The notes under the pieces: model-generated
Database searches by the model: none
Seen by the model: only the letters and a program-made list of their open reading frames with translations
What the model was told of the DNA's origin: nothing
Made by a program: the position numbers and the translations under genes
DNA from: an uncultured Rhodospirillales bacterium
GTDB lineage: Bacteria; Pseudomonadota; Alphaproteobacteria; Acetobacterales; Acetobacteraceae
Direction of reading: 5' to 3'
Assembly: GCA_903835235.1 (NCBI GenBank)
Contig: CAILMF010000054.1
Location: 1 to 64,000 of the forward strand
Length of the DNA: 64,000 bases
Shown: piece after piece, positions 9,416-17,533 of the stretch
Position numbering within the stretch: the first letter of the stretch is position 1
How the letters are laid out: the number at the start of each line of letters is the position of its first letter

Positions 9416-9618
9416 TCGCGCGGAAGCTGGCCACGGCGGAGCTGGAGGCGGTCTACGACCTGCTGTCCGAAGCGATTGACGCGGTGCCGGAGGACCAGCG
9501 CGAGCTGTTCCTGGCCAAGCTGGCGCTGGTGCTGGCCAACCTGGTCGGCAGCCCCGGCCAGGTGGCTGCGGCGGTGAAGGCGGCGGCGGCCAATCTGGGG
9601 CCGCGCCCGGCGGATTGA
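9412..9618 (+). CDS. DUF2783-like small protein
   Basis: A 68-aa, mostly helical protein of unknown function whose pattern (VYDLL, AKLALVLANLVG) resembles DUF2783. Its start overlaps the monooxygenase stop (ATGA), implying coupled translation and perhaps a stable complex. The DUF2783 protein at 38274-38471 shares the L-x-L-x-L-A-N core and also directly follows an FAD monooxygenase gene. No catalytic residues are evident; a small accessory or oligomerisation subunit is an inference. Confidence 0.65.
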   Translation: MIARKLATAELEAVYDLLSEAIDAVPEDQRELFLAKLALVLANLVGSPGQVAAAVKAAAANLGPRPAD

Positions 9619-9668
9619 CCGTCCTGGCGCTGCATGCTGCGCTCCGCCGCATAAACGGAGGAACCGCC

Positions 9669-10454
9669 ATGCCCATCGCCCCCAACCAGGCCAAGAAGCG
9701 CATCGCCGCCAACCAGCTGGCGCTGGGCTTCGGCGTGCATCACCTGCGCACCAGCGCCACCGGCATGCTGGCCGCGGCCGCCGGTTATGACTGGCTGTTC
9801 ATCGACATGGAACATGGCGCGATGAGCGTGCACGAGGCGACGCAGATGTGCATCGCCGCGCTGAACCAGGGCATCACGCCGATGGTGCGGGTGTGCCGCG
9901 ATGCGGTGTTCGAGGGCACCCGCGCGTTGGACAATGGCGCCATGGGCGTGGTGGTGCCGCATGTCGATACCGCCGCCGAGGCGGCCGAGGTCGCCAGCGC
10001 CTATCGCTTTCCGCCGGTCGGCACGCGCAGCTGGGGCGGCCCGCCCTTCGCCTATGGCATGAAGCCGCCGGCGGTGGCGGACGCCCAGGTGGAGCTGAAC
10101 AAGGAAATCATGGTCACGGTGATGATCGAGACGCCGGAGGCGGTGAAGAACGCGGACGCCATCGCCGCCGTGCCGGGGATCGACGCGCTGATGATCGGCA
10201 CCTCCGACCTGACGGCCAGCATGGGCATCGCCGGGCAGATCGGCCATGCCGATGTGCGTGCGGCCTATGCCGCCGTGGGCGCCGCCTGCAAGAGGCACGG
10301 CAAGACCATGGGCATGGGCGGCGTCTATGACGAGGTCTACGCGAAGGAATACATCGGCCTCGGCGCGCGGCTGCTGCTTTCCGGCAGCGACCACAACCTG
10401 CTGATGGCCGGCGCCACCGCGCGCAGCAAGTTCCTGCGCACGCTGGAACCGTAA
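9669..10454 (+). CDS. HpcH/HpaI aldolase family protein
   Basis: A class II, metal-dependent aldolase of 261 aa that in its family cleaves or forms 2-keto-3-deoxy or 4-hydroxy-2-oxo acids to give pyruvate or a similar oxo acid and an aldehyde. The fold signatures are visible: DMEHG near residue 43 and the metal-binding Glu and Asp in MIETPEA and MIGTSDL. The start at 9669 is set by a strong GGAGG site 8 bases upstream. As the last gene of the operon, before a clear terminator, it would suit the final C-C cleavage of the pathway. Confidence 0.88.
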   Translation: MPIAPNQAKKRIAANQLALGFGVHHLRTSATGMLAAAAGYDWLFIDMEHGAMSVHEATQMCIAALNQGITPMVRVCRDAVFEGTRALDNGAMGVVVPHVDTAAEAAEVASAYRFPPVGTRSWGGPPFAYGMKPPAVADAQVELNKEIMVTVMIETPEAVKNADAIAAVPGIDALMIGTSDLTASMGIAGQIGHADVRAAYAAVGAACKRHGKTMGMGGVYDEVYAKEYIGLGARLLLSGSDHNLLMAGATARSKFLRTLEP

Positions 10455-10506
10455 GGCCAGAGCCTGATCACCGCTTACTGAATCGGTGATCAGGCTCTGG
10501 CCGTTT
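10455..10506. terminator. Strong intrinsic terminator with 19-bp stem
   Basis: A perfect 19-bp inverted repeat (10455-10473 with 10484-10502) around a 10-nt loop is followed by GTTTT. It starts right at the aldolase stop codon and lies between convergent genes, so it probably ends the catabolic operon and may also work against the GH3-family gene. Confidence 0.9.
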
Positions 10507-10557
10507 TCGAGAGGCTGATTCACGGCTTGCGGCGATTCCGCCTTGGCCGATCCGGCT

Positions 10558-12012
10558 CTACCCCTGGGTCAGGCCGGCCACCGCCTGTGCGAAGCGGGCG
10601 GGGTCGGCGATGACGCGCGGCACCTTGTGCTGGCCGCCCAGTTTTCCTTGTGCCCGCATCCATTCGTTGAAGCGGCCTGGCGGCAGGCGTGTGACGAGCG
10701 GCGGCAGCAGCTGGCCGCCTTCGCGGTGCGCGGCGTAGTCGGCGTTCAGCGCCGAGAGCTTCGCGTCCAGCGCGGCGGCGTCCAACTCGGTCTCGGTTTC
10801 CACCAGCCAATGGTGGTGGCCGCGGCTGCCGGCGAAGACCGGGCCGACCGTGTATTCCCGCACGCCCTGCGCCACTGAGAGCAGCGCGGCCTCGATCTCC
10901 TCGCCGTGCAGATGCTCGCCGAAGGTGGAGAGCATGTAGCTGGTGCGGCCGGTCACCAGCAGCCGCGGCGGCGCCGTGCTGACGAAGCGCACGGTATCCC
11001 CCAGCACATAGCTGAACAGCCCGGCGCAGGTGGTTAGCACCACCGCATAGTCCTGGCCGGTCTCGATGGTCTCGACCCAATGGCGGGTCGGGCGGTCGCG
11101 GCCCAGCTCCGCCACCGGCACGAACTCGAAGAAGATGCCGCGGTCCAGGTTCAGCCGCAGGCCCCCGCCGTCGGCGCCGTCGGCGGTGGCGATGAAGCCC
11201 TCGCTGGCGGGGTAGACTTCCCGCGTCTCGCAGCCGGGCGGCAGGAAGGGGGCGATGCGGTCGCGGTAGGGCGCCCAGGCGACGCCGCCATGCACCAGCA
11301 GCTCCAGCTTCGGCAGCGGTGGCAGTTGTTCCAGCAGCATCAGCAGCCAACTGGGCGTGCCGGTCAGCACGTGCACGCTGCTGGCGGGGGTTTGTCGGGC
11401 CAAGGCCGCCAGCTTGCGGTCCCAGTCGGCTTCCAGCGCCAGCTCGGCCGGCGGCCAGCTCCAGCGGCGGAGGCTGCGCGGAATCTCGGCGGCGGCGATG
11501 CCGGACAGGTCGCCCTGGCACACGCCAGGTGCCACCTGTTCCAGCGCGGTGCTGCCGCCGAGCATGAAGGCCAGGCCGGCAAAGATGTGACTGCTCGGGT
11601 GGTTGGCGAAGTGCCAGGCCAGCGTGTCGAAGCCGGCGCGGCGATTGGCCCGCACCATGGCCCGCGTGACCGGGATGTACTTGGTGCGACCGCTGGTGGT
11701 GCCCGACGACAGCGCGAAATACGGCACCATGCCCGGCCAGGAGGCATCGCGCAGCATGGGATAGTGCGGCTGCCACCATTCGCGCCAGAATGCTTCATAA
11801 TCGCGCAGCGGCACGGCTGCCTGGTACTGCGCCACATCGCCCAGCCCGGAGAAGCCATGCGCCTGGCCGAAGCGCGTGCCAGCGGCGCGCTTCAGCAGGC
11901 GTTGCAGCACCCGCCGCTGCGCCGCCACCGGGTCCAGCCGGCGCAGCTGCGCCACCCGGGCCGTGGCCAACGCCCGCATGAAGGGGGTGGCATCGAAGGG
12001 CGGCGCCTTCAA
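10558..12012 (-). CDS. GH3 auxin-responsive promoter family protein
   Basis: A 484-aa member of the GH3 family of adenylate-forming acyl-acid amido synthetases, known from plants (amino-acid conjugation of indole acetate and jasmonate) but of unknown role in bacteria. The ATP-binding SSGTTSGRTKYIPVT motif is near residue 100, and YPASEG and YVLGDTVRFV segments follow. A TTG start at 12012 overlaps the stop of the upstream acylase gene (TTGA); an ATG at 11979 is the alternative. Coupling to an amide hydrolase hints at paired amide synthesis and cleavage, which is inference. Confidence 0.8.
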   Translation of the reverse strand: MKAPPFDATPFMRALATARVAQLRRLDPVAAQRRVLQRLLKRAAGTRFGQAHGFSGLGDVAQYQAAVPLRDYEAFWREWWQPHYPMLRDASWPGMVPYFALSSGTTSGRTKYIPVTRAMVRANRRAGFDTLAWHFANHPSSHIFAGLAFMLGGSTALEQVAPGVCQGDLSGIAAAEIPRSLRRWSWPPAELALEADWDRKLAALARQTPASSVHVLTGTPSWLLMLLEQLPPLPKLELLVHGGVAWAPYRDRIAPFLPPGCETREVYPASEGFIATADGADGGGLRLNLDRGIFFEFVPVAELGRDRPTRHWVETIETGQDYAVVLTTCAGLFSYVLGDTVRFVSTAPPRLLVTGRTSYMLSTFGEHLHGEEIEAALLSVAQGVREYTVGPVFAGSRGHHHWLVETETELDAAALDAKLSALNADYAAHREGGQLLPPLVTRLPPGRFNEWMRAQGKLGGQHKVPRVIADPARFAQAVAGLTQG

Positions 12013-14240
12013 CGTGCGGGGTCCAGCCGGGTCACGGTGGGGAATTCGGCGGCCACGGTTTCCGGCCGCAGCGGCATGCGGATGCCCCGGCGCGCCTGCC
12101 ACAGCGGCACCTGGTCGGCAAAGCCGGCGCTGCCCAGCCAGCCATCCTGCCCACCCCACAGGGTGAACCAATTGGCGTCCGGGTCGGCCATGTCGGAGAC
12201 GTGGCGCGCCATGGAGCCGAAGCTGACCTCATGCGGGCCGGTGACCAGGCCATGGCCGCTTTTCATCGGCGTCTCGCGCGAGCCGCCGACCGGCGAACTG
12301 TCCAGCACGAAGCGGCGGCCGAGCACCGGCAGGTTCACCAGCCAATGCGCCGTGCGCAGCCGATGCAGGTCACCCCAGCTGCGGTATTGCGCGGCCAGTG
12401 GGGCGGCGCGGGTGGCGGCTTCGCGCAGCAGGGTGTCGCGGTTGGGCAGGCTGTCCAGGTCGCGCAGCAGAAAGGTGGTCAGCGCGCCCCAGCCGGTTTC
12501 CGGCCGCAGCCCCTTGGCCGCGGCCACGGCGGGCACCAGCTGGCCGAGCAGCAGCTCGAACACCAGGGGCGCCTCGGCCGCGGCGGCGTAGTCGCCGGTC
12601 CAGCCGCGCAGCCGGGCCAGCATGGCGGGCTCCGGCGGGCCGCCGGGCAGGGCGTCCAGCCGGGCCGTCAGGCCGGCAGCCAGCACCGCGGCCTTGGGCG
12701 CCATGGTGTCCACCTGCAACGCCGCCAGGTCCTCCGGCGAAATCCGCGGCCGCGACAGCAGCAGGGCGCGCAGCCGCGCCACGCGGTCGCCATCCGAGAA
12801 GACATAGCCCACCGGCGGGCTGTTGGCCGCCCAGCTGGCCGGACTTTCGTTGGCGCTGGCCAGCACGCCATCGGCCGGGTCGGTCACCTGCGGCAGGTCG
12901 CGCCAGTCCCACAGCCGGTCCCAGGCCGCGGCGGCGCTGGTCGGCAGCACCGGGTCACGCTCGGGGAAGCCCTGGCGGCGCGGCAATACGGTGGCGATGA
13001 TCCGGCCGATATGCCCGCCCGTATCGGCCCAGAGGAAGTTCTGCGGCGAAACGCCGAAGCCATTGAAGGCAGCGCGGAATTCGGCGCCGTCGCGGGCCTT
13101 CGCGGCGCGCAGCAGGGCGGTGATCTCGTCGGTCGGCTGGTGCCCGACCCAGCGCAGCGCCAGCACGTCGCCGGGGCGGGTCTTCAGCAGCGGCACGTCG
13201 GAGACCACCGGGCCGAAGGGGCTGTCCCGCACCTGGCGCTCGGCGCTGAACCACAGGCGCTGGCGGATCACCTCGGTCCGCGTGGTCAGCTGCTCCGGCG
13301 GCAGGGCGCTGATGTCGAACACGTCCGACGCCGCCGAGCGCAGGTTGGTGCCGCCCCAGGCGATGTGGCGGTTGCGGCCGAAGCCCATCACCGGCAGCCC
13401 CGGCACCATCATGCCGACAATGTCGTAGGACGGGCTGCGCATGCCCACCGTCAGCCACAGGTTGGGCAGGTTCAACGACAGATGCGGGTCGCTGGCCAGC
13501 AGCGCGCCGCCGGTGGTGCTGTGCGCCGCATCCACCGCCACGGCATTGCTGCCGGCGCGGCTGTTGCCGGTGAGGATGGCGCCCAGCGCATCGCCGGGGG
13601 AGACACCGGCTCCGGCCTCGCGCAGCCGCCGCCAGCGTTCCTCGTAGGCGGGGGTGCCGCGTTCCGCCAGCAGGCTGAACAGCACCAGCCAGTTGATGTC
13701 GGTGCCGGCGACCCGGCCCACCGCCAGCATGTCCTGGGCGGTGATCGGCTCCCGCGAAAGCCCCAGCAGCCCGGCTTCCGGTGGGCGCGGCCCGTGCATC
13801 ACCACCTGGTTCAGCCCGGCCAGGAAGGCGGTGACGAAGGCGCGCGTCTCGGCCGGCCAGGCGGCTTCCACGGCGGGGCCGGACTTGCCGAAGTCCAGGA
13901 TGCGCAGGGCGTGGTCGATATCGGTGGCCAACGGCCCGGCCATCTCGGCCAGCCGGCCGCGGGCGATCTTGCGCATGATCTCTATCTGCGCGCCGCGCAG
14001 ATGGCCGTGCACGATGCCCAGCGCATAGGCCAGGTCGGTGTCGCTCTCGGCCTCGATCCAGGGCACCAGATGCTGGTTCCAGCGGATCGTCACCGGCCGT
14101 TCCAGCCCCTGCACCTGGCGCGGCAGGGCGGCCAGCCGCTGGTCGGTGCCGACCTGGGGCGGGAACAGGGCGGCGCAGCCCGGCAGCATCGCTAGCAGCG
14201 CCAGCAACAGCGTGGCGTTGCGCTTCAGTCTTGTGGCCAC
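12009..14240 (-). CDS. Penicillin acylase family protein, predicted lipoprotein
   Basis: A 743-aa N-terminal-nucleophile hydrolase precursor that would self-cleave before Ser231, in the context RAGSNAV, to give alpha and beta chains. Residues 1-22 form a lipoprotein signal with lipobox LPGC (Cys22), so the enzyme is predicted to be membrane-anchored in the periplasm. Family members hydrolyse amides such as beta-lactam side chains and acyl-homoserine lactones; the substrate here is unknown. It overlaps the GH3 gene downstream by 4 bases and is divergent from nasT. Confidence 0.88.
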   Translation of the reverse strand: MATRLKRNATLLLALLAMLPGCAALFPPQVGTDQRLAALPRQVQGLERPVTIRWNQHLVPWIEAESDTDLAYALGIVHGHLRGAQIEIMRKIARGRLAEMAGPLATDIDHALRILDFGKSGPAVEAAWPAETRAFVTAFLAGLNQVVMHGPRPPEAGLLGLSREPITAQDMLAVGRVAGTDINWLVLFSLLAERGTPAYEERWRRLREAGAGVSPGDALGAILTGNSRAGSNAVAVDAAHSTTGGALLASDPHLSLNLPNLWLTVGMRSPSYDIVGMMVPGLPVMGFGRNRHIAWGGTNLRSAASDVFDISALPPEQLTTRTEVIRQRLWFSAERQVRDSPFGPVVSDVPLLKTRPGDVLALRWVGHQPTDEITALLRAAKARDGAEFRAAFNGFGVSPQNFLWADTGGHIGRIIATVLPRRQGFPERDPVLPTSAAAAWDRLWDWRDLPQVTDPADGVLASANESPASWAANSPPVGYVFSDGDRVARLRALLLSRPRISPEDLAALQVDTMAPKAAVLAAGLTARLDALPGGPPEPAMLARLRGWTGDYAAAAEAPLVFELLLGQLVPAVAAAKGLRPETGWGALTTFLLRDLDSLPNRDTLLREAATRAAPLAAQYRSWGDLHRLRTAHWLVNLPVLGRRFVLDSSPVGGSRETPMKSGHGLVTGPHEVSFGSMARHVSDMADPDANWFTLWGGQDGWLGSAGFADQVPLWQARRGIRMPLRPETVAAEFPTVTRLDPAR

Positions 14241-14261
14241 CGGCGAATCCCGTCCTGCTCA

Positions 14262-14279
14262 GGCCCTTGTAGCAGGGCC
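14262..14279. other. 6-bp stem with hexaloop in divergent intergenic region
   Basis: GGCCCT and AGGGCC pair perfectly around a six-base loop (TGTAGC on the plus strand). It lies between the acylase start and nasT. The loop lacks the A at position 1 and G at position 4 expected for ANTAR binding. Function unknown. Confidence 0.4.
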
Positions 14280-14341
14280 GCCTTCAACTTGGTTCGGAAG
14301 GCTTCGGGACAAGAGGGGGCGGCCGATACGCGGCACGGTTC

Positions 14342-14950
14342 TTGATAGTCCTGTTGCAGGAGAACCAGACCCTGCGCGTCCTGCTTGTAGATGATGACCC
14401 GGAACGAGCCTCCGCCGTACAGGCGGGGTTGGAGGCGGCTGGCTGCCAGGTGGTGGCCACGGCGGCGGACGTGACTGATCTGGTCCGCCTGGTGCGCGAG
14501 AGTGGCGCCGAGGTGATCGTCTGCGACCTGGACGACCCGTCCCGCGATGCGCTGGAGGGCATGCGCGCGCTGCACCGGGATGAACCGCGCCCGGTGGTGC
14601 TGTTCGCCGAAAAGGGCGACGCGGACCAGATAGAGGCGGCGCTGGAAGCCGGCGTTGCCGCCTATGTGGTGGAAGGCCTGGCGCCGTCGCGGGTGCGGCC
14701 GGTGATCGAGGTGGCGATCCGCCGTTGGCGCGCGCACCAGACGCTGACCCGCGAATTGGCCGAGGCGCGGCAGACGTTGGCGGACAAGCTGGCAATCGAC
14801 CAGGCCAAGCAGGCGCTGATGCAGCGGCACAAGCTGACGGAGCCGGAGGCGTACAAGCGGCTGCGGCGCATGGCCATGGACCAGGGCCGTAAGCTGGCCC
14901 AGGTGGCGGCCGAAGTTCTGCACGGAAAATCAGCAGACAGCGTCCCGTAG
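14342..14950 (+). CDS. nasT: NasT-type ANTAR-domain antitermination regulator
   Basis: A 202-aa regulator with an N-terminal receiver-like domain (LLVDDD near residue 15; CDLDD near residue 60) and a C-terminal ANTAR RNA-binding domain from about residue 140 (AKQALMQRHKLTEPEAY, then RRMAMDQ). In NasST systems NasT binds two-hairpin leader RNAs to prevent termination and is held inactive by NasS without nitrate. The next gene encodes a NasS-like protein. The first usable start is a TTG at 14342; a TTG at 14354 is equally plausible and neither has a clear ribosome site. Confidence 0.88.
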   Translation: MIVLLQENQTLRVLLVDDDPERASAVQAGLEAAGCQVVATAADVTDLVRLVRESGAEVIVCDLDDPSRDALEGMRALHRDEPRPVVLFAEKGDADQIEAALEAGVAAYVVEGLAPSRVRPVIEVAIRRWRAHQTLTRELAEARQTLADKLAIDQAKQALMQRHKLTEPEAYKRLRRMAMDQGRKLAQVAAEVLHGKSADSVP

Positions 14951-15045
14951 GGGCAGTTAACGAATGCCGCGCGAATTTTGCTTCTCAAGCGCGCAAATTC
15001 TGGCTTGATCCCGAAGGTCGGTTTCTGCTGCATTGCAATAGCGCC

Positions 15046-15069
15046 GCGATGCCCAACGAGGGGCCCCGC
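15046..15069 (+). promoter_or_regulatory. Candidate ANTAR hairpin 1 (loop AACGAG)
   Basis: A 4-bp GCCC/GGGC stem (15051-15064) closes the hexaloop AACGAG (A at 1, G at 4). Beyond a 2x2 internal loop, 3 further pairs extend it. It lies in the leader between nasT and nasS. The A1/G4 hexaloop is the established ANTAR-target signature; binding here is inferred. Confidence 0.5.
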
Positions 15070-15090
15070 AACAAGGGCGCAGTTTCACCC

Positions 15091-15110
15091 GCGGTCCAAG
15101 GGCGGCCCGC
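15091..15110 (+). promoter_or_regulatory. Candidate ANTAR hairpin 2 (loop AAGGGC) with alternative pairing
   Basis: Seven stem positions (six pairs and one mismatch) close the hexaloop AAGGGC, again A1 and G4. Its left arm GCGGTC (15091-15096) can instead pair perfectly with GACCGC (15125-15130), which directly abuts the nasS ribosome site AGGAG at 15131-15135. The two folds exclude each other, as in a switch. No U-run follows, so termination at this site is not evident. Confidence 0.5.
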
Positions 15111-15141
15111 AGCCCCGGTCTGATGACCGCAGGAGCCGCGC

Positions 15142-16269
15142 GTGAACGCCCATATCCAGGTGCCCACCCGCCCATCCGCGCGCCGCAGCGGCCCCGGGCT
15201 GCGCACGCTCCGCCTTGGCTTTGTCCCGCTGACCGACGCCGCGCCGCTGCTGGTGGCCGAGGCGATCGGGCTGTTTGACGGCGTGGGGCTGAAGGTCTCG
15301 CTTTCGGCCGAACATGGCTGGGCGGCGCTGCGCGACAAGCTGGCCTTCGGCGCGCTGGAGGCGGCGCACCTGCTGGGGCCGATGCCGATTGCGCTGGCCG
15401 CCGGGCTGGATGGCGTGCGCGCCGATGTGACGGTGGCCGCCGGCCTGGCCGCCAATGGCAACACCATCACCATCTCGCGGGAACTGGCCGACGAGATCGG
15501 CACCTTCCGCTTCCCGCTCTCGGCCACCGCCTTCGCCGCCGCGATCCGCCGCAGGCAGGGGCGTGGCGCGCCTGAAGTGAAGCTGGCGGTGGTGTTCCCG
15601 TATTCCTCGCACAACTACCTGCTGCGCTATTGGCTGGCCAAGGGCGGGCTGGACCCCGACCGCGACCTGCGCCTGCTGGTGGTGCCGCCGCCGATGGTGG
15701 CCAAGGCGCTGCAGGATGGCGTGATCGACGGTTTCTGCGCCGGCGAGCCCTGGGGCAGCCACGCCGCCGCGCTGGGCGCCGGCCGCATCGCGCTGGCCAC
15801 CGGCGACATCTGGCCGAACCACCCGGAAAAGGTGCTGGCGCTGCGCAGCGACTATGTCGCGCGCGAACCCGAGCCCGCTGCGGCGGTGACCGCCGCCATC
15901 ATCGCCGCCGCCCGCTGGCTGGACGACCCTGAGAACCACGCGGAGGCGGTGAAGATTTTGCGCCGCCGCGTCTTCCCGGGGCTGGCCGCTGACACCATCG
16001 CCGCCGCCTTCGAAGGCCGGGCGATGGATACCGAGTTGCGCAACCCGCTGCGCTTCCGCGGCGCCACGCTGCCGCGCCCGGAACAGGCCGCCTGGTGGCT
16101 GCGCCAGATGCGCCACTGGGGCCATGTGCCGCCCTTCGTCAGCGACGCCGCGGCGCTGGCGCCCTGGAGCCAGGATTTGTGGCGCGCTGCCGCCACCCGA
16201 TTGCGGGAGGCCGAGCCGCCTGCCGCCCCACCACCCCCTGCCGACCTGCCGGAGAGTTTCACGCCATGA
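15142..16269 (+). CDS. nasS: NasS-like cytoplasmic nitrate sensor (NrtA/CmpA family)
   Basis: A 375-aa NrtA-family ligand-binding protein with no signal peptide; its first 35 residues are polar and basic. The GTG start is fixed by AGGAG at 15131-15135. It shares the RYWLA-KGG-DPD segment with the exported NrtA that follows. Lack of export plus adjacency to nasT matches NasS, which binds nitrate or nitrite and releases NasT. It overlaps nrtA by 4 bases (ATGA). The alternative, a mis-annotated transport protein, is less likely. Confidence 0.82.
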   Translation: MNAHIQVPTRPSARRSGPGLRTLRLGFVPLTDAAPLLVAEAIGLFDGVGLKVSLSAEHGWAALRDKLAFGALEAAHLLGPMPIALAAGLDGVRADVTVAAGLAANGNTITISRELADEIGTFRFPLSATAFAAAIRRRQGRGAPEVKLAVVFPYSSHNYLLRYWLAKGGLDPDRDLRLLVVPPPMVAKALQDGVIDGFCAGEPWGSHAAALGAGRIALATGDIWPNHPEKVLALRSDYVAREPEPAAAVTAAIIAAARWLDDPENHAEAVKILRRRVFPGLAADTIAAAFEGRAMDTELRNPLRFRGATLPRPEQAAWWLRQMRHWGHVPPFVSDAAALAPWSQDLWRAAATRLREAEPPAAPPPPADLPESFTP

Positions 16270-17531
16270 CCATCACCCGCCGCAACGCCCTTGCCGCCAC
16301 TGCCGCGGTCTTCGCCGCCGCCCGCGCCGCCACCCCGCGCGGTGCCTTCGCGCAAGGGTCCACCACGCCGGAAGTGAAGAAGGCGGTGCTGGGCTATATC
16401 GCCCTGACCGACGCGGCCGCGCTGATCATCGCCAAGGAGAAGGGCATCTTCGCCAAGTACGGCATGCCCGATGTTGAAGTCAGCAAGCAGGCCAGCTGGG
16501 GCGCCACGCGCGACAACCTGGTGCTGGGCGGCGGCTCCGGCGGCATCGACGGCGCGCATATCCTGACGCCGATGCCCTACCTGATCCACAATGGCCGCAT
16601 CACCCAGAACAACCAGCCGGTGCCGATGGCCATTTTGGCGCGGCTGAACACCAACGGCCAGGCGATCAGCGTGGCCGAGAAGCACAAGGCGCTGGGCGCG
16701 AAGCTGGATGCCAGCCCGCTGAAGCGGGTGTTCACCCAGGAAAGCAAGGTCGCCATGACCTTCCGTGGCGGCACCCATGACCTGTGGATTCGCTACTGGT
16801 TGGCCGCCGGCGGCATCGACCCCGACAAGGACGTGCAGACCATCGTGGTGCCGCCGCCGCAGATGGTGGCGAACATGAAGGTCGGCACCATGGATGCCTT
16901 CTGCGTCGGCGAGCCGTGGAACGACCAGCTGGTCAACCAGCGCCTGGGCTATACCGCGCTGACCACGGGCGAGCTGTGGCGCGACCACCCGGAGAAGAGC
17001 CTGGGCATGCGTGGCGACTGGGTGGCGCAGCACCCGCACGCGGCCACCGCGCTGACGGCTGCGGTGATCGAGGCGCAGATCTGGTGCGACCAGGCCGCGA
17101 ACAAGGAGGAGATGTGCGCGATCATCGGCCGCCGCGCCTGGTTCAACGTGCCGCCGGCCGACATCCTGCCGCGCAGCCGCGGCACCATCGACTACGGCGA
17201 TGGCCGCAAGGTGGAGAACAGCCCGCTGCTGATGAAGTATTTCCGCGACCACGCCAGCTATCCGTTCCGCAGCCATGAGCTGTGGTTCCTGACCGAGGAC
17301 ATCCGCTGGGGCGTGCTGCCGCAGGATACCGACACGGCGAAGCTGATCGGCGAGGTCAACAAGGAAGCCATCTGGCGCGCCGCCGCCGAGCGCGCGGGCG
17401 TGAAGGCCAGCGACACGCCGACCGGCACCAGCCGTGGTACCGAGACCTTCTTCGACGGCAAGGTCTTCGACCCCGCCAACCCCGCGGCCTACCTGGCCTC
17501 GCTTTCCATCAAGAAGCTGGCGGGGGCCTGA
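16266..17531 (+). CDS. nrtA: Nitrate ABC transporter substrate-binding protein
   Basis: A 421-aa periplasmic nitrate/nitrite-binding protein of the NrtA/CmpA family. A Tat-like signal (TRRNALAATAAVF) occupies about the first 30 residues. The family segment RYWLA-AGG-IDPDKD and a FCVGEPWNDQL segment, typical of NrtA, are visible. It is translationally coupled to nasS by a 4-base overlap and followed 2 bases later by the permease gene, forming an nrtABC importer. Confidence 0.9.
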   Translation: MTITRRNALAATAAVFAAARAATPRGAFAQGSTTPEVKKAVLGYIALTDAAALIIAKEKGIFAKYGMPDVEVSKQASWGATRDNLVLGGGSGGIDGAHILTPMPYLIHNGRITQNNQPVPMAILARLNTNGQAISVAEKHKALGAKLDASPLKRVFTQESKVAMTFRGGTHDLWIRYWLAAGGIDPDKDVQTIVVPPPQMVANMKVGTMDAFCVGEPWNDQLVNQRLGYTALTTGELWRDHPEKSLGMRGDWVAQHPHAATALTAAVIEAQIWCDQAANKEEMCAIIGRRAWFNVPPADILPRSRGTIDYGDGRKVENSPLLMKYFRDHASYPFRSHELWFLTEDIRWGVLPQDTDTAKLIGEVNKEAIWRAAAERAGVKASDTPTGTSRGTETFFDGKVFDPANPAAYLASLSIKKLAGA

Positions 17532-17533
17532 AC

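Noticed and set aside
14262-14279. Hexaloop hairpin before nasT as an ANTAR target
   Set aside because: The loop is TGTAGC, lacking A at 1 and G at 4, and there is no second hairpin close by.
14330-14346. Sigma-54-like promoter (GGCAC...TTGA) before nasT
   Set aside because: The GC pair expected 10 bases after the GG is not there, so the match is incomplete.
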